From Caldilineaceae bacterium (GTDB lineage: Bacteria > Chloroflexota > Anaerolineae > Caldilineales > Caldilineaceae): a DNA stretch of 56,072 nt. A model generated the notes under the pieces. The model was given only the letters and a program-made list of their open reading frames with translations, was not told where the DNA came from and made no database searches. This document shows positions 36,704-45,747 of the stretch, in pieces. The translations under genes and the position numbers were made by a program. Location of the stretch: positions 1 through 56,072 of the forward strand of contig JAHDWH010000009.1 in assembly GCA_023384455.1 (NCBI GenBank). Reading direction: 5' to 3'. The first letter of the stretch is position 1. Each line of letters opens with the position of its first letter.

Positions 36704-36810
36704 CCGGGGCGTCACCGCGGGAACACTCATTTTACCCAACCACCGACAGAAGCGCTCTATAACACAAACTGTTAGCTTGCACTCCGGTCAAGCCAACAGC
36801 TCGTATTACT

Positions 36811-37668
36811 CTAGCCCTTCAGCCCGGAGGTGACCATTCCCTGCATAATGTACTTCTGGACGACGAAAAACATCGCAATCGGCGGGAGGATGTAGAGGAC
36901 CGAAGCGGCCAGGGTGGGGGTGACGAGGGGATAGCCCTGGGGATTGACGTAGGAGTTGATCAGCTTCACGGCCAGGGTGGTATTTTTGTCGGTCAGGTAG
37001 AGCAGAGGCATCAGCCAGTCGCCCCAGACGCCCAGAAAATTGAGGATGAAAGAGGTGGCGATGACCGCGTAGGAGTTGGGCAGGACAATCTGGACAAAGA
37101 TGCGCAGAATATTGGCCCCATCCACCTCGGCGGCCTCCTCCAACTCCTGGGGGAAGGCCTGAAAGAATTGGCGAAAGAGAAAAATGTGGAAGGGGCTGGC
37201 GGAAAAACCCCACAGAATCCAGGGCCAGTAGGAGTTTGTCACCCGCAGATTGGAAAAGAGCACGAATTGGGGAATGATGTAAATGCTGGCCGGGATGAGG
37301 ATCAGCCCGACAACAATCGAAAAGAGCTTGACCCGGCCCGGCGCGGGGATGCGGGCAAAGGCATAGCCCGCCATCGCGCTGGTGATGACCGTCAGCGTCG
37401 ATGTGACGGTGGCAAGCACCAGCGAGTTGCGGGCATATTTGGCAAAGTCAATCATTGTGACAGCGCGCAGATAGTTGTCCCACTGGGCCACAACGGGCAG
37501 AATTTGCAGCCCCTCGGAAATGTATTCGGATTCGGTTTTCAGGGAGGTGAGAATCAGCCAGATGACCGGAATCGCCAGCACAAATGTCACCAGAACCAGA
37601 ATCGAATAGGTGAAAAAGGCGCGAAAACGGTAGAGAGAAACCGGGCGGCGGGCAGGTGTCAGTTGCAT
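36811..37668 (-). CDS. Carbohydrate ABC transporter permease, MalG type (CUT1)
   Basis: 285 residues, six hydrophobic segments. The cytoplasmic EAA loop reads QELEEAAEVDGAN, the contact site for the ATPase. The start MQLTPARR at 37668 has an N-terminal basic stretch; the frame is open much further upstream only by chance. It ends MVTSGLKG, a typical MalG-type C-terminus. It follows the MalF-type gene by 11 bp. The sugar is unknown. Confidence 0.93.
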   Translation of the reverse strand: MQLTPARRPVSLYRFRAFFTYSILVLVTFVLAIPVIWLILTSLKTESEYISEGLQILPVVAQWDNYLRAVTMIDFAKYARNSLVLATVTSTLTVITSAMAGYAFARIPAPGRVKLFSIVVGLILIPASIYIIPQFVLFSNLRVTNSYWPWILWGFSASPFHIFLFRQFFQAFPQELEEAAEVDGANILRIFVQIVLPNSYAVIATSFILNFLGVWGDWLMPLLYLTDKNTTLAVKLINSYVNPQGYPLVTPTLAASVLYILPPIAMFFVVQKYIMQGMVTSGLKG

Positions 37669-37679
37669 CGGGGCATCTC

Positions 37680-38666
37680 CTACTTCATATCCGATTCGTA
37701 GTGGACCCAGCGGGGCGCGCTCCAAAAGAGGATGGCGGTGAAGAGAATAATAACCACCACCAAAAACCAGGTCAGGGCCAGGGAATAGCCGTAGCGCTGA
37801 AAGCCAAAGGCTTGCCGGAAGGCGTGAATCATAAAGAGATAGACCGAACGGGTCGGCGGCGTGGAGAGCGCGCCGCTGTTCCCCCCCGCGCTGGGGGCCA
37901 GAAGCATTGGCAGAGCGAAGTATTGCAGGGCCGAGACGAGACTGAGCACCAGTTGATAGAAGATAATCGGCGTCATCAGCGGAATCGTCACATTGCGGAA
38001 GGACTGAAATTTGTTGGCCCCGTCGATGCGGGCCGCCTCCTCCAGTTCCAGAGGGATGCCCTGCAAACCGGCCAGGAAGATGACGATGCCCGATCCCAGA
38101 CCGGTCCAGACAGCCACACTGGTCAGGGAGACCAGCGCGTATTCGCTCAGCCAGTTGATCGACACATTGGGAATCACCAGCTCCAGGCTCTGGTTGACAA
38201 AGCCGTAGATGTGATGGAGCATAATTCGCCCGATCCAGGCCACGGCCACCAGGGGGATGACGCTGGGTAGATAGAAAAGGGTGCGAAAGATGCCCCGGCC
38301 TTTGATATTCTGATTGAGCAGATAGGCCAGCACAAAGGAAAGTACCAACCAAAGGGGGGTATTGAGCGCGGCCCAGAGCAGCACCCGTTGCAGGGAATAG
38401 AGCGCGTCCCGGTCTGTAAAGATGCGGGTATAGTTTTTGGCGGCCATAAACTTCATCGTCGCCAGATTCAGCCCGTCGTAGTTGGTAAAGGAGAGAGCCA
38501 GCCCGCCCAGCAGAGGCAGAATCGTCAGAACAATCAGACCGAGCAGCCAGGGCGCAATAAAAAGGTAGAAGGCGATGCTCTTTTTGGTCGAGCGCGAGGC
38601 CAGCCGCTGGCGCAGGGTTTTGCGCGCTTTGCCAGCGCTTCCCGGATGGGTGATTGCAACCGTCAT
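37680..38666 (-). CDS. Carbohydrate ABC transporter permease, MalF type (CUT1)
   Basis: 328 residues. The opening AFYLFIAPWLLGLIVLTILP and six or so membrane segments are typical of MalF/LacF permeases. The EAA loop is PLELEEAARIDGAN. The start MTVAITHP at 38666 follows AGGAGAG. It forms the membrane channel together with the MalG-type protein and takes sugar from the lipoprotein encoded at 39026. Confidence 0.93.
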   Translation of the reverse strand: MTVAITHPGSAGKARKTLRQRLASRSTKKSIAFYLFIAPWLLGLIVLTILPLLGGLALSFTNYDGLNLATMKFMAAKNYTRIFTDRDALYSLQRVLLWAALNTPLWLVLSFVLAYLLNQNIKGRGIFRTLFYLPSVIPLVAVAWIGRIMLHHIYGFVNQSLELVIPNVSINWLSEYALVSLTSVAVWTGLGSGIVIFLAGLQGIPLELEEAARIDGANKFQSFRNVTIPLMTPIIFYQLVLSLVSALQYFALPMLLAPSAGGNSGALSTPPTRSVYLFMIHAFRQAFGFQRYGYSLALTWFLVVVIILFTAILFWSAPRWVHYESDMK

Positions 38667-38756
38667 GGCTACTCTCTCCTGTGGGGGAGGCAGACCTGTC
38701 AGGTCTGTTCGTGTCACAATAAAGCAGGACTAGCAACTTGTCGGGATAGCACAGAA

Positions 38757-39001
38757 TAGAACGCGGATTGAGCAGAAAGTACGGAAAAAGCCGGATTTTG
38801 TACTGATCAACGAGATGATAAAACGTAGGTGCGGTTTGCAACCGCACTTCTCCGGGTGAAAGTGCGGTTGCAAATCGCACCTACAGATTCCACCATCTTC
38901 TTGATCAGTACAGAAAAAGCCGGATTTTTCTCGCTTCTATCCGCGAAAATCAGCCCTTCCCCTTCGACAGGCTCAGGACACCGCCGCGTCATCCGCGTTC
39001 T
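38757..39001. repeat. Dispersed repeat with AGAACGCGGAT inverted ends, split by a family C element
   Basis: The outer ends ATAGAACGCGGAT and ATCCGCGTTCTAT are complementary, and the CTTCGACAGGCTCAGGACA core lies at ~38961-38979. The related copy is at 21384-21465. A family C element (38799-38912) sits inside it. The repeat lies between the binding-protein and permease genes and fills most of that 359-bp gap. Confidence 0.7.
38799..38912. repeat. Family C MITE-like element with 15-bp target duplication
   Basis: A 114-bp element with perfect 12-bp inverted ends TGTACTGATCAA. Inner inverted arms are based on GTAGGTGCGGTTTGCAACCG, and it has no coding capacity. It is flanked by identical GAAAAAGCCGGATTT (38784-38798 and 38913-38927). 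A second copy begins at 55954. Confidence 0.88.
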
Positions 39002-39025
39002 ATTTCTTGCCTCTCTGACAGTCTG

Positions 39026-40429
39026 CTAGCCGATCCGGTCCTTGCCTTCCTGAATGGCGATGTTCGTCTCCGACTCGATCAGGGCCAGCAGATCGTCCAG
39101 GCTCATCTCGTCCTTCAGCGCCTGCTCCAGATTCTGGAAGTAGACCTGGCCGGGAACCATCGGTTCGCCGCCGGCCAGATAGGGATTGAAGGCCAGGGTG
39201 TCGCCGGAATAGGGGGCTTCGTCCTGGATAGTCTGCCAGGCGAAGGAGGAGACCGGGCTTTCCTGGGGGATCAGCGGGTAGAGGGATTTCAGACCGGGCA
39301 GACCCCAGCCGGATTTGGCCCGGTTCTGGGCCGGCTCTTTGCCCATAAACCACTCAAAGACGCTCCACGTAGCATCCGGGTTTTTGGTCTGGCTGGACGC
39401 AATCGCACCGGTGGCGGTGACGCAGGGATTGTTGCGCACACCCTTCCAGGTGAAGTTCGGGTACATCTTAATCTTACCCTCGGCCGCGGCTGCTTTGAAC
39501 GCCTCGTCCGGGTCGCCCACTACAAAGCCGTGAAACCAGTAGCCTGTCCACACCACAGCCAGACGGCCCGCCACAAAGTCGGGGCCAAACCAGGCCGGGC
39601 TGGGGTTGAGCGGGCTGGTCATCACGCCTTCCTTCGCCATATTGAAGAAGTAGGCGATGGCGTCGGTGACAGCCTCGTTGCCCACTACATTGATGCTCTC
39701 GAAATCCTCGGAATAGAGGCTGCTGCCCACATTCTTGGCCATCGTCATCCAGAAGCGGTCGATGAAACCGGTGGCCGTGTCGAAGCCCATCGTCACAGTC
39801 TGGTCGCCCTCTTTGGTGGTGACGGCGCGCAGCAGTTCCAGCATATCCGTCTCGCTCTGGGGTGTGGAGAGGTCCGGCGCGGCCATCCCCGCCTTCTCAA
39901 AGACGGTCTCGTTCACCCACGTAAAGGTATCGGGCGCCCAGTCCTTGACCATCCCGTAGAGGTCGCCGGAGCCGGTGTTCAGGGCATCGACCACCCGGTA
40001 GTAGTTGTTTACATCGGTCAGGTCGTCCTGCTTCAGGGTCTCGCTGGTGTCGAAGAAGGGTTGCAGGTTGAGCAGCATCCCCCGGGCGAACATCTGGGGA
40101 ATGGCCGGGGCTTGCACACGCAGCAGATCCGGCGCTTCGCCCGAAGCGAACATCGCAAAGAAGCGGGTATCGTCCACATCCACACGGGTAATCTGATAGG
40201 GCGCATAGTCGGCGTTGTACTGCTCGATCTCCGGGTCGGAAATCTCGTTTGCCTGGTACATCAACACAACTTCTGTGGCCGCTTGAGCAGGGGCAGAGGC
40301 AGCTTCACCGCCAACCGCAGGTGCTTCAGCGGCTGGCGCAGCAGGCGCAGCACAGGCGGCCAGCACAGTGGATGCGCCGAGAATGCCGGTCAACTTCAGC
40401 ATCTGGCGGCGGGTCATACGAGCGTTCAT
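39026..40429 (-). CDS. Extracellular solute-binding lipoprotein of a sugar ABC transporter
   Basis: 467 residues. The N-terminus has twin arginines (MTRRQMLKLTG) and a lipobox TVLAAC with Cys26, so it is an exported lipoprotein, perhaps by Tat. An Ala/Pro spacer and a family 1 binding-protein body follow. Later motifs include FASGEAPDLLRV, FTWVNETVFEKAG and GRLAVVWTGYWFHG. Its ligand is unknown. It is placed after the LacI regulator gene (54-bp gap) and before the permeases. Confidence 0.93.
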   Translation of the reverse strand: MNARMTRRQMLKLTGILGASTVLAACAAPAAPAAEAPAVGGEAASAPAQAATEVVLMYQANEISDPEIEQYNADYAPYQITRVDVDDTRFFAMFASGEAPDLLRVQAPAIPQMFARGMLLNLQPFFDTSETLKQDDLTDVNNYYRVVDALNTGSGDLYGMVKDWAPDTFTWVNETVFEKAGMAAPDLSTPQSETDMLELLRAVTTKEGDQTVTMGFDTATGFIDRFWMTMAKNVGSSLYSEDFESINVVGNEAVTDAIAYFFNMAKEGVMTSPLNPSPAWFGPDFVAGRLAVVWTGYWFHGFVVGDPDEAFKAAAAEGKIKMYPNFTWKGVRNNPCVTATGAIASSQTKNPDATWSVFEWFMGKEPAQNRAKSGWGLPGLKSLYPLIPQESPVSSFAWQTIQDEAPYSGDTLAFNPYLAGGEPMVPGQVYFQNLEQALKDEMSLDDLLALIESETNIAIQEGKDRIG

Positions 40430-40483
40430 GCGGGTTTCTCCTTTGCAAAAATAGGGAAGTGGAACTGTGGGGATAATAGGAAG

Positions 40484-41512
40484 TCACAAACCAGCGCGCA
40501 TCGCTCCGGTGGATTGGCGAACGATCAACCGGGTAGGGGTGCGAAACACACGATCCGGCAGGGTCTCTTGGCGCAGCAACTTCATCAGCATTCTTGTCGC
40601 GGTGGCCCCCATCTCGCGCAGGGGCTGTTCTACCGTCGTCAACGGGGGCTGCACAACCGCGCTTTCGGGGATATTGTCAAAGCCCAGCAGAGAAATATCG
40701 CCGGGAACCGACAGGTCAGCCCGGGCCAGGGCATCCAACACCCCCAGCGCCGAGCGGTCGTTGGCGGCAAAGATAGCCGTGGGTCTGGGCGAGAGGGACA
40801 ACAACTCCTCGGCGCAGCGGCGGCCCTGCACTCTTGTATAGTCACCGCTGCGAATGAGCAACGGATCGATGGGAATCCCGGCCTGGCGCAGAGCATCCTC
40901 ATAGCCCTGGCGTCGCTCCCGCGCGCTGAGCAGTTCGGCCAGCCCGCCGATAAAACCGATGTGCCGATGGCCCAACGCGATCAGATGCGCCATCCCGGCC
41001 AGAGCGCCTTCCCGGTTGGTGGAGATCACATACCCCCCGGCGGAATCGATAAAAGCCGGGTCGATGACCACAAGCGGGTAGTTGCTGGGCAAGTTCTGGG
41101 CCACAGGCGTAACGACAATCATCCCATCGGTGATACTGCCGTTGAGGGTACGTACCTGATTGCGTTCCCACACCGCCTCGGAACGGGTCTGGGGGCGTCC
41201 GCTGCTGTAGATGAGCAGGTCGTAGCGATAGTCGTGGATGGCCTCGCCGATCCCCCGCACCACTTCAGCGCTAAAGGGGTCGCTCACATCCACCATCAGC
41301 ACGCCGATTACATTGTTGCTGTGGCTGCGCATACTGCGCGCGGCCAGGCTGCTGGTATAGCCCAGCTCCTCGATAACCCGCTGCACATTGTCTTTTGTCA
41401 CCTGGGATACGTCGTCTTTGCCGTTGAGAACCCGGGAGACAGTGGATACAGAGACACCCGCGGCGTCCGCTACATCCTGAATTGTGACTGCCGACTTTTT
41501 GCGTGGCATCAC
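40484..41512 (-). CDS. LacI-family transcriptional regulator
   Basis: 342 residues. The N-terminal helix-turn-helix TIQDVADAAGVSVSTVSRVL with the hinge helix SLAARSMRSHSNN is typical. A periplasmic-binding-like effector domain follows (VIGVLMVDVSDPF, IFAANDRSALGVLDAL, LLGFDNIPESA). It is the first gene of the sugar transport operon and has a double operator just upstream, so it probably controls its own operon in response to the transported sugar. Confidence 0.95.
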   Translation of the reverse strand: MMPRKKSAVTIQDVADAAGVSVSTVSRVLNGKDDVSQVTKDNVQRVIEELGYTSSLAARSMRSHSNNVIGVLMVDVSDPFSAEVVRGIGEAIHDYRYDLLIYSSGRPQTRSEAVWERNQVRTLNGSITDGMIVVTPVAQNLPSNYPLVVIDPAFIDSAGGYVISTNREGALAGMAHLIALGHRHIGFIGGLAELLSARERRQGYEDALRQAGIPIDPLLIRSGDYTRVQGRRCAEELLSLSPRPTAIFAANDRSALGVLDALARADLSVPGDISLLGFDNIPESAVVQPPLTTVEQPLREMGATATRMLMKLLRQETLPDRVFRTPTRLIVRQSTGAMRAGL

Positions 41513-41548
41513 GGGAAATCCTGTAGATAAGCTGTTGGGGAGAAGGTT

Positions 41549-41576
41549 CCGGTAACGATACCGGAAACGTTACCGG
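41549..41576 (-). promoter_or_regulatory. Double LacI-type operator
   Basis: Two overlapping LacI-family sites, GGTAACGATACC and GGAAACGTTACC, share a central CCGG and together form an inverted repeat (GGTAACG ... CGTTACC). They begin 37 bp upstream of the LacI gene start. Probable autoregulatory operator. Confidence 0.75.
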
Positions 41577-41651
41577 TAGAATATCACGAGGGGGAGAGGT
41601 TGTCAAGCACCAATTTTGAGACCGATGGGATGATGAGGGCCGCTATGCATA

Positions 41652-41738
41652 GGGTGGCCCAGCCACGATTTGCGTGCAGAAAGGTGAAGACGTGAAACGT
41701 GAGATCAGGTGACGACACCTCACGTTTCACGTTTCAGT
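41652..41738. repeat. Family D repeat (GGTGGC...GCCAC plus CGTGAAACGTGAG)
   Basis: GGTGGCCCAGCCACGATTTG opens the unit; the CGTGAAACGTGAG/CTCACGTTTCACG inverted pair closes it. A similar copy lies at 50679-50749 and partial copies at 50441-50470 and 25985-26025. The rest of the gap between the LacI operator and the aldo/keto reductase gene shows no gene. Confidence 0.65.
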
Positions 41739-41823
41739 TGGCTGGCCGACCGACTAACGCACAAGCGTTAGTTCCTCGCTGGTACGGATTACCCCACCAT
41801 CCCATTATCTTTTCATCTTCTCA

Positions 41824-42816
41824 TCACCCGAAATCGCTGCCATCCAACACCATCGACAGCCCGGCAGAGACCCGGTTGAGGAGGGCCATCTCTTCGGCGG
41901 GGATGGATAGTTCCAGAGCGCCCAGATTGTCCGCCAACTGTTCGGGCGTATCCGCGCCGGAGATGACACAGGTGATCTCCGGCTGGGCCAGAATCCAGGC
42001 CTGGGCCACTTGTGCTACTGTCGCTCCTAAACGTTCGGCCACGCCCTGCACCCCGGCCAGTACATCCGCGGCCCGTCCCCGCAGCACATCCCGGAAGATA
42101 CCTTTGCGACGGCTGCCCCACAGGGAGCTTTCTTCGGGCATAGCGTCGGGTGTGTAACGGCCAGAGAGCAGCCCCACACCCAATGGGCTGTAGGCCATCA
42201 CCCCCAGGCCAGTGGCGCGGACCATCGGGAATATCTCCCGCTCCAGGCTGCGGTTGAGCAGACTGTAGGGGTTCTGGACGGTCATCAGCGGGGCGGCGTT
42301 GAGTCGATCCTGCACCCGCAATGCCTGGACCACCTGCCACGCCTGGTAGTTGCAGACGCCTACGTAGCGGACTTTGCCCTGCTGTACAAGGCTGTCCAGG
42401 GCGCGGAATTTCTCCTCGTCCGGCGTCGTCGAGTCCAGCGCGTGGAGGAGGTAGACATCGATACGGTCGGTCTTCAGCCGTTGCAGCGAGCGCTCCACCT
42501 CGCGCAAAATGTGATAGCGGGAGGCGCTGTAGTCGTTGGGTCCAGGCCCGATGGGGCTGGTAACTTTGGAGGTGATGACCAGATCATCCCGTCGCGCCCC
42601 CAGAACCCGTCCCAGCAGTTCCTCGGATTTGCCGATGTTGCGTCGGTCGTCCATCATTCCGTAGACATTGGCACAGTCGAGAAGATTGATGCCCCTTTCC
42701 ACAGCCATCTCCACCATCCGTCCGGCTTCTTTCTCGTCGGCCTGGCCGCGCAGCCCCAACCCCAGAGCCATACGGGATACTTTGACACCGGCTGTTCCAA
42801 AGTTCACATAGTTCAT
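41824..42816 (-). CDS. Aldo/keto reductase
   Basis: 330 residues. An NADPH-dependent carbonyl reductase of the TIM-barrel family. LLDCANVYGMMDDRRNIGKSEE contains the catalytic Asp and Tyr, LVITSKV the Lys, and DVYLLHALD the His. The start MNYVNFG at 42816 has AAAGGAG upstream; the frame runs on upstream through a family A repeat by chance. Its substrate and link to the sugar operon are unknown; same strand but more than 300 bp upstream of the LacI gene. Confidence 0.9.
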   Translation of the reverse strand: MNYVNFGTAGVKVSRMALGLGLRGQADEKEAGRMVEMAVERGINLLDCANVYGMMDDRRNIGKSEELLGRVLGARRDDLVITSKVTSPIGPGPNDYSASRYHILREVERSLQRLKTDRIDVYLLHALDSTTPDEEKFRALDSLVQQGKVRYVGVCNYQAWQVVQALRVQDRLNAAPLMTVQNPYSLLNRSLEREIFPMVRATGLGVMAYSPLGVGLLSGRYTPDAMPEESSLWGSRRKGIFRDVLRGRAADVLAGVQGVAERLGATVAQVAQAWILAQPEITCVISGADTPEQLADNLGALELSIPAEEMALLNRVSAGLSMVLDGSDFG

Positions 42817-42848
42817 CGCTTCTGCTCCTTTTTGATCTAAATAATCGG

Positions 42849-42902
42849 GTAACTGCTCACCCCCTCCCAACCTCCCCACCGTGGGGGAGGGGTAGGGTGG
42901 GT
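42849..42902. repeat. Family A element, copy 4, right end lost
   Basis: It begins GTAACTGCTCACC like the others and keeps the self-complementary core. The middle and the GAACAGGTAC end are missing, probably by deletion between GGGGAGGGG tracts. Confidence 0.75.
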
Positions 42903-42925
42903 CTGATTTTGGTTGATACGAAATG

Positions 42926-42954
42926 AAAAAGCCATCCGAGGGGGGATGGCTTTG
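42926..42954 (-). terminator. Rho-independent terminator of the cell-shape cluster
   Basis: On the minus strand AAAGCCATCC pairs with GGATGGCTTT around a short loop and is followed by T residues. It lies ~20 nt beyond the stop of the secreted-protein gene. Confidence 0.8.
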
Positions 42955-42974
42955 AGGCTTTTGATTGGCTCTGC

Positions 42975-43823
42975 TCAATCGGCTGAATGCTGGCCTTTGT
43001 ATCCATCGGCGCTGGGGTCCACCACAGCGTCGGACAATGACGCTTGGGTCGAGAGTGCCTCTGCGATCTGCAAAGCTGGCTGGTTGGTTGGTTCACTGGG
43101 GGCGGGGGATGGCCCGTCCTCCCCGGTCCTGTAGCTGTGGGCTTCGGGTGGGATAATATAGCGTTCATCCAGAGGAATCATCTCGGACGAGAAGTAGGCG
43201 GCGGCAAATTCCTGGGCTTCGGGGGATTCGGCTGCATAGACTGTAATCGGAATCGGCCCTGCCATCCGCCAACGCATGGCGGTTTTGTGGTCGATATCCA
43301 CCACCCAATGGCGGCTGAGCAGACCCGGAATATCCCTGCGGGCGGCCACATCCACCACCCAGAACGGTCCTTCGGCGATACGGTTCTGCCGTTTCAGCCA
43401 GACCCGCCGGTCCATATCCCCGGCCCGCAGCAGGGCCACATAGCCGATACATTCGGCGCATTGGCTGATGTGGTTGTGTGCGTAGCGGAAATCCAACACC
43501 CGCTGAAAGACGCCGGGGTTGTAATACATTGCCAGGCCCTGAGCCGGGAGAATTGAGGCGGCCCAATAGCTGGGGCGCAGACTATCGACTACAGGCTGCC
43601 ACGGATTCGGCTCCGGCGTTGGCACTACTGCCGATTCCACACCCTCGCTGGTCGAGTCAGGGTCGCTGGCCTCTGGCCCTGGGGTGTTACTGTCCGCCAC
43701 GCTGGCCATCAGTCCTCCCTCTACCGGTGGAGTGGTCGGGTTTTCACCTTCTGCGGAGACAGTGCCCAGCGCGCAAACCACAATGAGCAGGCCACTGACA
43801 AGCGCAGTACGTGCATATTGCAT
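42975..43823 (-). CDS. Secreted protein of unknown function
   Basis: 282 residues with a clear signal peptide (1-24, ending TVSA). A Ser/Pro/Glu-rich linker leads to ~residue 75. A compact domain follows with MYYNPGVFQRVLDFR, ISQCAECIGYVALL (two Cys) and GPFWVVDVAARRD, then HWVVDIDHKTAMRW. The pattern recalls the double-psi beta-barrel of RlpA-like wall proteins, but I cannot confirm it. It is the last gene of the cell-shape cluster, 18 bp after rodA, which fits a wall-related role. Confidence 0.75.
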   Translation of the reverse strand: MQYARTALVSGLLIVVCALGTVSAEGENPTTPPVEGGLMASVADSNTPGPEASDPDSTSEGVESAVVPTPEPNPWQPVVDSLRPSYWAASILPAQGLAMYYNPGVFQRVLDFRYAHNHISQCAECIGYVALLRAGDMDRRVWLKRQNRIAEGPFWVVDVAARRDIPGLLSRHWVVDIDHKTAMRWRMAGPIPITVYAAESPEAQEFAAAYFSSEMIPLDERYIIPPEAHSYRTGEDGPSPAPSEPTNQPALQIAEALSTQASLSDAVVDPSADGYKGQHSAD

Positions 43824-43841
43824 ACAATATATCCTTTGATT

Positions 43842-44939
43842 CTACTGAAAATCCATCTTGCGATGGCGCATCACAACACTCTGTGCCAGCCCAATAGCCA
43901 GCAACATTGAGAGCAGACTGCTTCCTCCATAGCTTAAAAAAGGCAGGGTGACACCGGTAACGGGCATAATACTCAGATTCATTCCCACATTAATCAGCGT
44001 CTGAAAAAAGATAATCGCCGCCACACCCATTGTCAGTAAGCGTCCAAACTGATCCTGGGCCAGGTCTGCGATACGCACCAATCGCCAGATGATAAAGAAA
44101 AGAAGGAGGAGAATCAGTACAGTTCCGACAAAGCCCAACTCCTCGGCAATCACGCTAAAGATGAAATCGGTATGACGAACCCGTAAAAAGTGAAGCTGGT
44201 TTTGGCTGCCATGTCCCCAGCCTTTGCCAAGCCACCCTCCGTTGCCAATGCTGATCAATGCCTGCACCACATTGAACGAGGCGTCCCGGTTGCCGCCTGG
44301 GTCCACGAACATTTGCAGCCGTTCCACCATATAGCCCTGCATAGTGCCAACCAGAATGGGCAAGGCCGCCAATCCACCCATACCCATCAGCGCGATATGC
44401 CAAAGGCGGATACCGCTGACCAGAATTAAAATGCCGCCGATGAAGGCAAAGTTGACGGCCATTCCCAGGTCTGGCTGAAGATAGATTAGAACCAGGGGGA
44501 TGATTAAAAAGAAGAGTGCCGCTATCAGGTAGCCTATGCGGCGCATTTGCTCCTGAAAACGGCTCAGATACCAGGCGAAGAAGATGATCAGCAGAAATTT
44601 GCCGGCTTCGGTGGGTTGTACCAGTGTACCGCCGATGCTGATCCAGCTCTGGGAACCACCCTGTACCGCGCCAAAGAGATAGACCGCAACCAGGGAAACG
44701 ATCAGTCCAAGATAGGCGGGCTGAGCCAGCAGCTCTAAATGGCGGTAGTCGAAGAAGGCGACGAGCACCAGAACGACCAATCCCATAACCAGAAAAAAGA
44801 GTTGGCGTTCCCAATAGTCGGCCAGATCAATAGTTGTGATGGTAGCGCTATAGACCATCGCAATGCCGATGGCACAGAGGGCCACCACAGCCAGCAGAAG
44901 CAGAAGATCAAAGTTGCGCAGAAGTGAACGATCAAGCAT
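43842..44939 (-). CDS. rodA: RodA, SEDS peptidoglycan glycosyltransferase
   Basis: 365 residues, about ten membrane segments. SEDS proteins polymerise lipid II together with a class B PBP. Family motifs include SWISIGGTLVQPTEAGKFLLI, YLQPDLGMAVNF, GKGWGHGSQNQ and IAEELGFVGT. The late ..GVTLPFLSYGGSSL is also typical. It is 3 bp after minD and its usual partner PBP2 lies three genes upstream. Confidence 0.95.
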   Translation of the reverse strand: MLDRSLLRNFDLLLLLAVVALCAIGIAMVYSATITTIDLADYWERQLFFLVMGLVVLVLVAFFDYRHLELLAQPAYLGLIVSLVAVYLFGAVQGGSQSWISIGGTLVQPTEAGKFLLIIFFAWYLSRFQEQMRRIGYLIAALFFLIIPLVLIYLQPDLGMAVNFAFIGGILILVSGIRLWHIALMGMGGLAALPILVGTMQGYMVERLQMFVDPGGNRDASFNVVQALISIGNGGWLGKGWGHGSQNQLHFLRVRHTDFIFSVIAEELGFVGTVLILLLLFFIIWRLVRIADLAQDQFGRLLTMGVAAIIFFQTLINVGMNLSIMPVTGVTLPFLSYGGSSLLSMLLAIGLAQSVVMRHRKMDFQ

Positions 44940-44942
44940 AGG

Positions 44943-45734
44943 TTAGAGGCCAAAGGCGCGCCGCAGCCGCTCCCGCCAGCCGATTTCCTGGAAGCGCATC
45001 AACGGCACATTGTAGCCCAAAATCCGCTGGGCGATATTGTGATAGGCTTGACTCACATAGATTTCCCGATCCAGCGCCACAGGTCTGCCTTTATTGGTAG
45101 AAATTACAATACTGTCGTCATCGGGCACAATGCCGATCAGGTCGATGCTGAGAATATCCAGAATATCTTGACTGCTAAGCATATCCCTGCGCCGTACCAG
45201 GCGGGGATTGTAGCGGTTGATCACCAGCCGGGGGGCGATGCCCACATCCCGCTCCAACAGGTAGATCACCTTATCCGCGTCCCGCAGCGCGCTGACTTCT
45301 GGCGTCGTGACGATCAGAACTTCGGTTGCCGGCGCCACCGCATTGCGAAAGCCCGATTCGATTCCGGCGGGGGAATCGATGAGGACGTAATCGGCTATCT
45401 GCTGCAATTCCTGACAGACGCTCATCATCTGGTCCGGCGTGATCGCGGTCTTGTCCCGGGTTTGGGAGGCGGGCAAGAGGTAGAGTTCATCCACCCGTTT
45501 GTCTTTGACCAGCGCCTGGTGCAGGGGGCAGCGTTCTTCAATCACATCCACCACATTGTAGACAATGCGGCTCTCCAGCCCCATAATTATGTCCAGATTG
45601 CGCAGCCCCAGGTCGGCGTCTACCACAACCACCCGCTGACCAGCCATCGCCAGCGCCGTCCCCAAATTGGCGCTGGTCGTTGTCTTGCCCACACCGCCTT
45701 TGCCTGATGTAATTGTAAGCACGACCCCGGCCAT
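44943..45734 (-). CDS. minD: MinD, septum-site-determining ATPase
   Basis: 263 residues. The deviant Walker A GKGGVGKTTTSANLG lies at residues 11-25, followed by DADLGLRNLDIIMGLE and DSPAGIESGF. The C-terminal amphipathic helix (RERLRRAFGL) is short but fits the membrane-targeting sequence. With MinC it blocks FtsZ assembly away from mid-cell. The start MAGVVLT at 45734 is 13 bp after minC. No minE follows. Confidence 0.95.
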   Translation of the reverse strand: MAGVVLTITSGKGGVGKTTTSANLGTALAMAGQRVVVVDADLGLRNLDIIMGLESRIVYNVVDVIEERCPLHQALVKDKRVDELYLLPASQTRDKTAITPDQMMSVCQELQQIADYVLIDSPAGIESGFRNAVAPATEVLIVTTPEVSALRDADKVIYLLERDVGIAPRLVINRYNPRLVRRRDMLSSQDILDILSIDLIGIVPDDDSIVISTNKGRPVALDREIYVSQAYHNIAQRILGYNVPLMRFQEIGWRERLRRAFGL

Positions 45735-45747
45735 TGCCTGCTCCGAC

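Noticed and set aside
36811-38880. 689-codon frame as a fusion permease
   Set aside because: Only the C-terminal 285 codons match a permease; the upstream part is out of frame with the real MalF-type gene that covers it.
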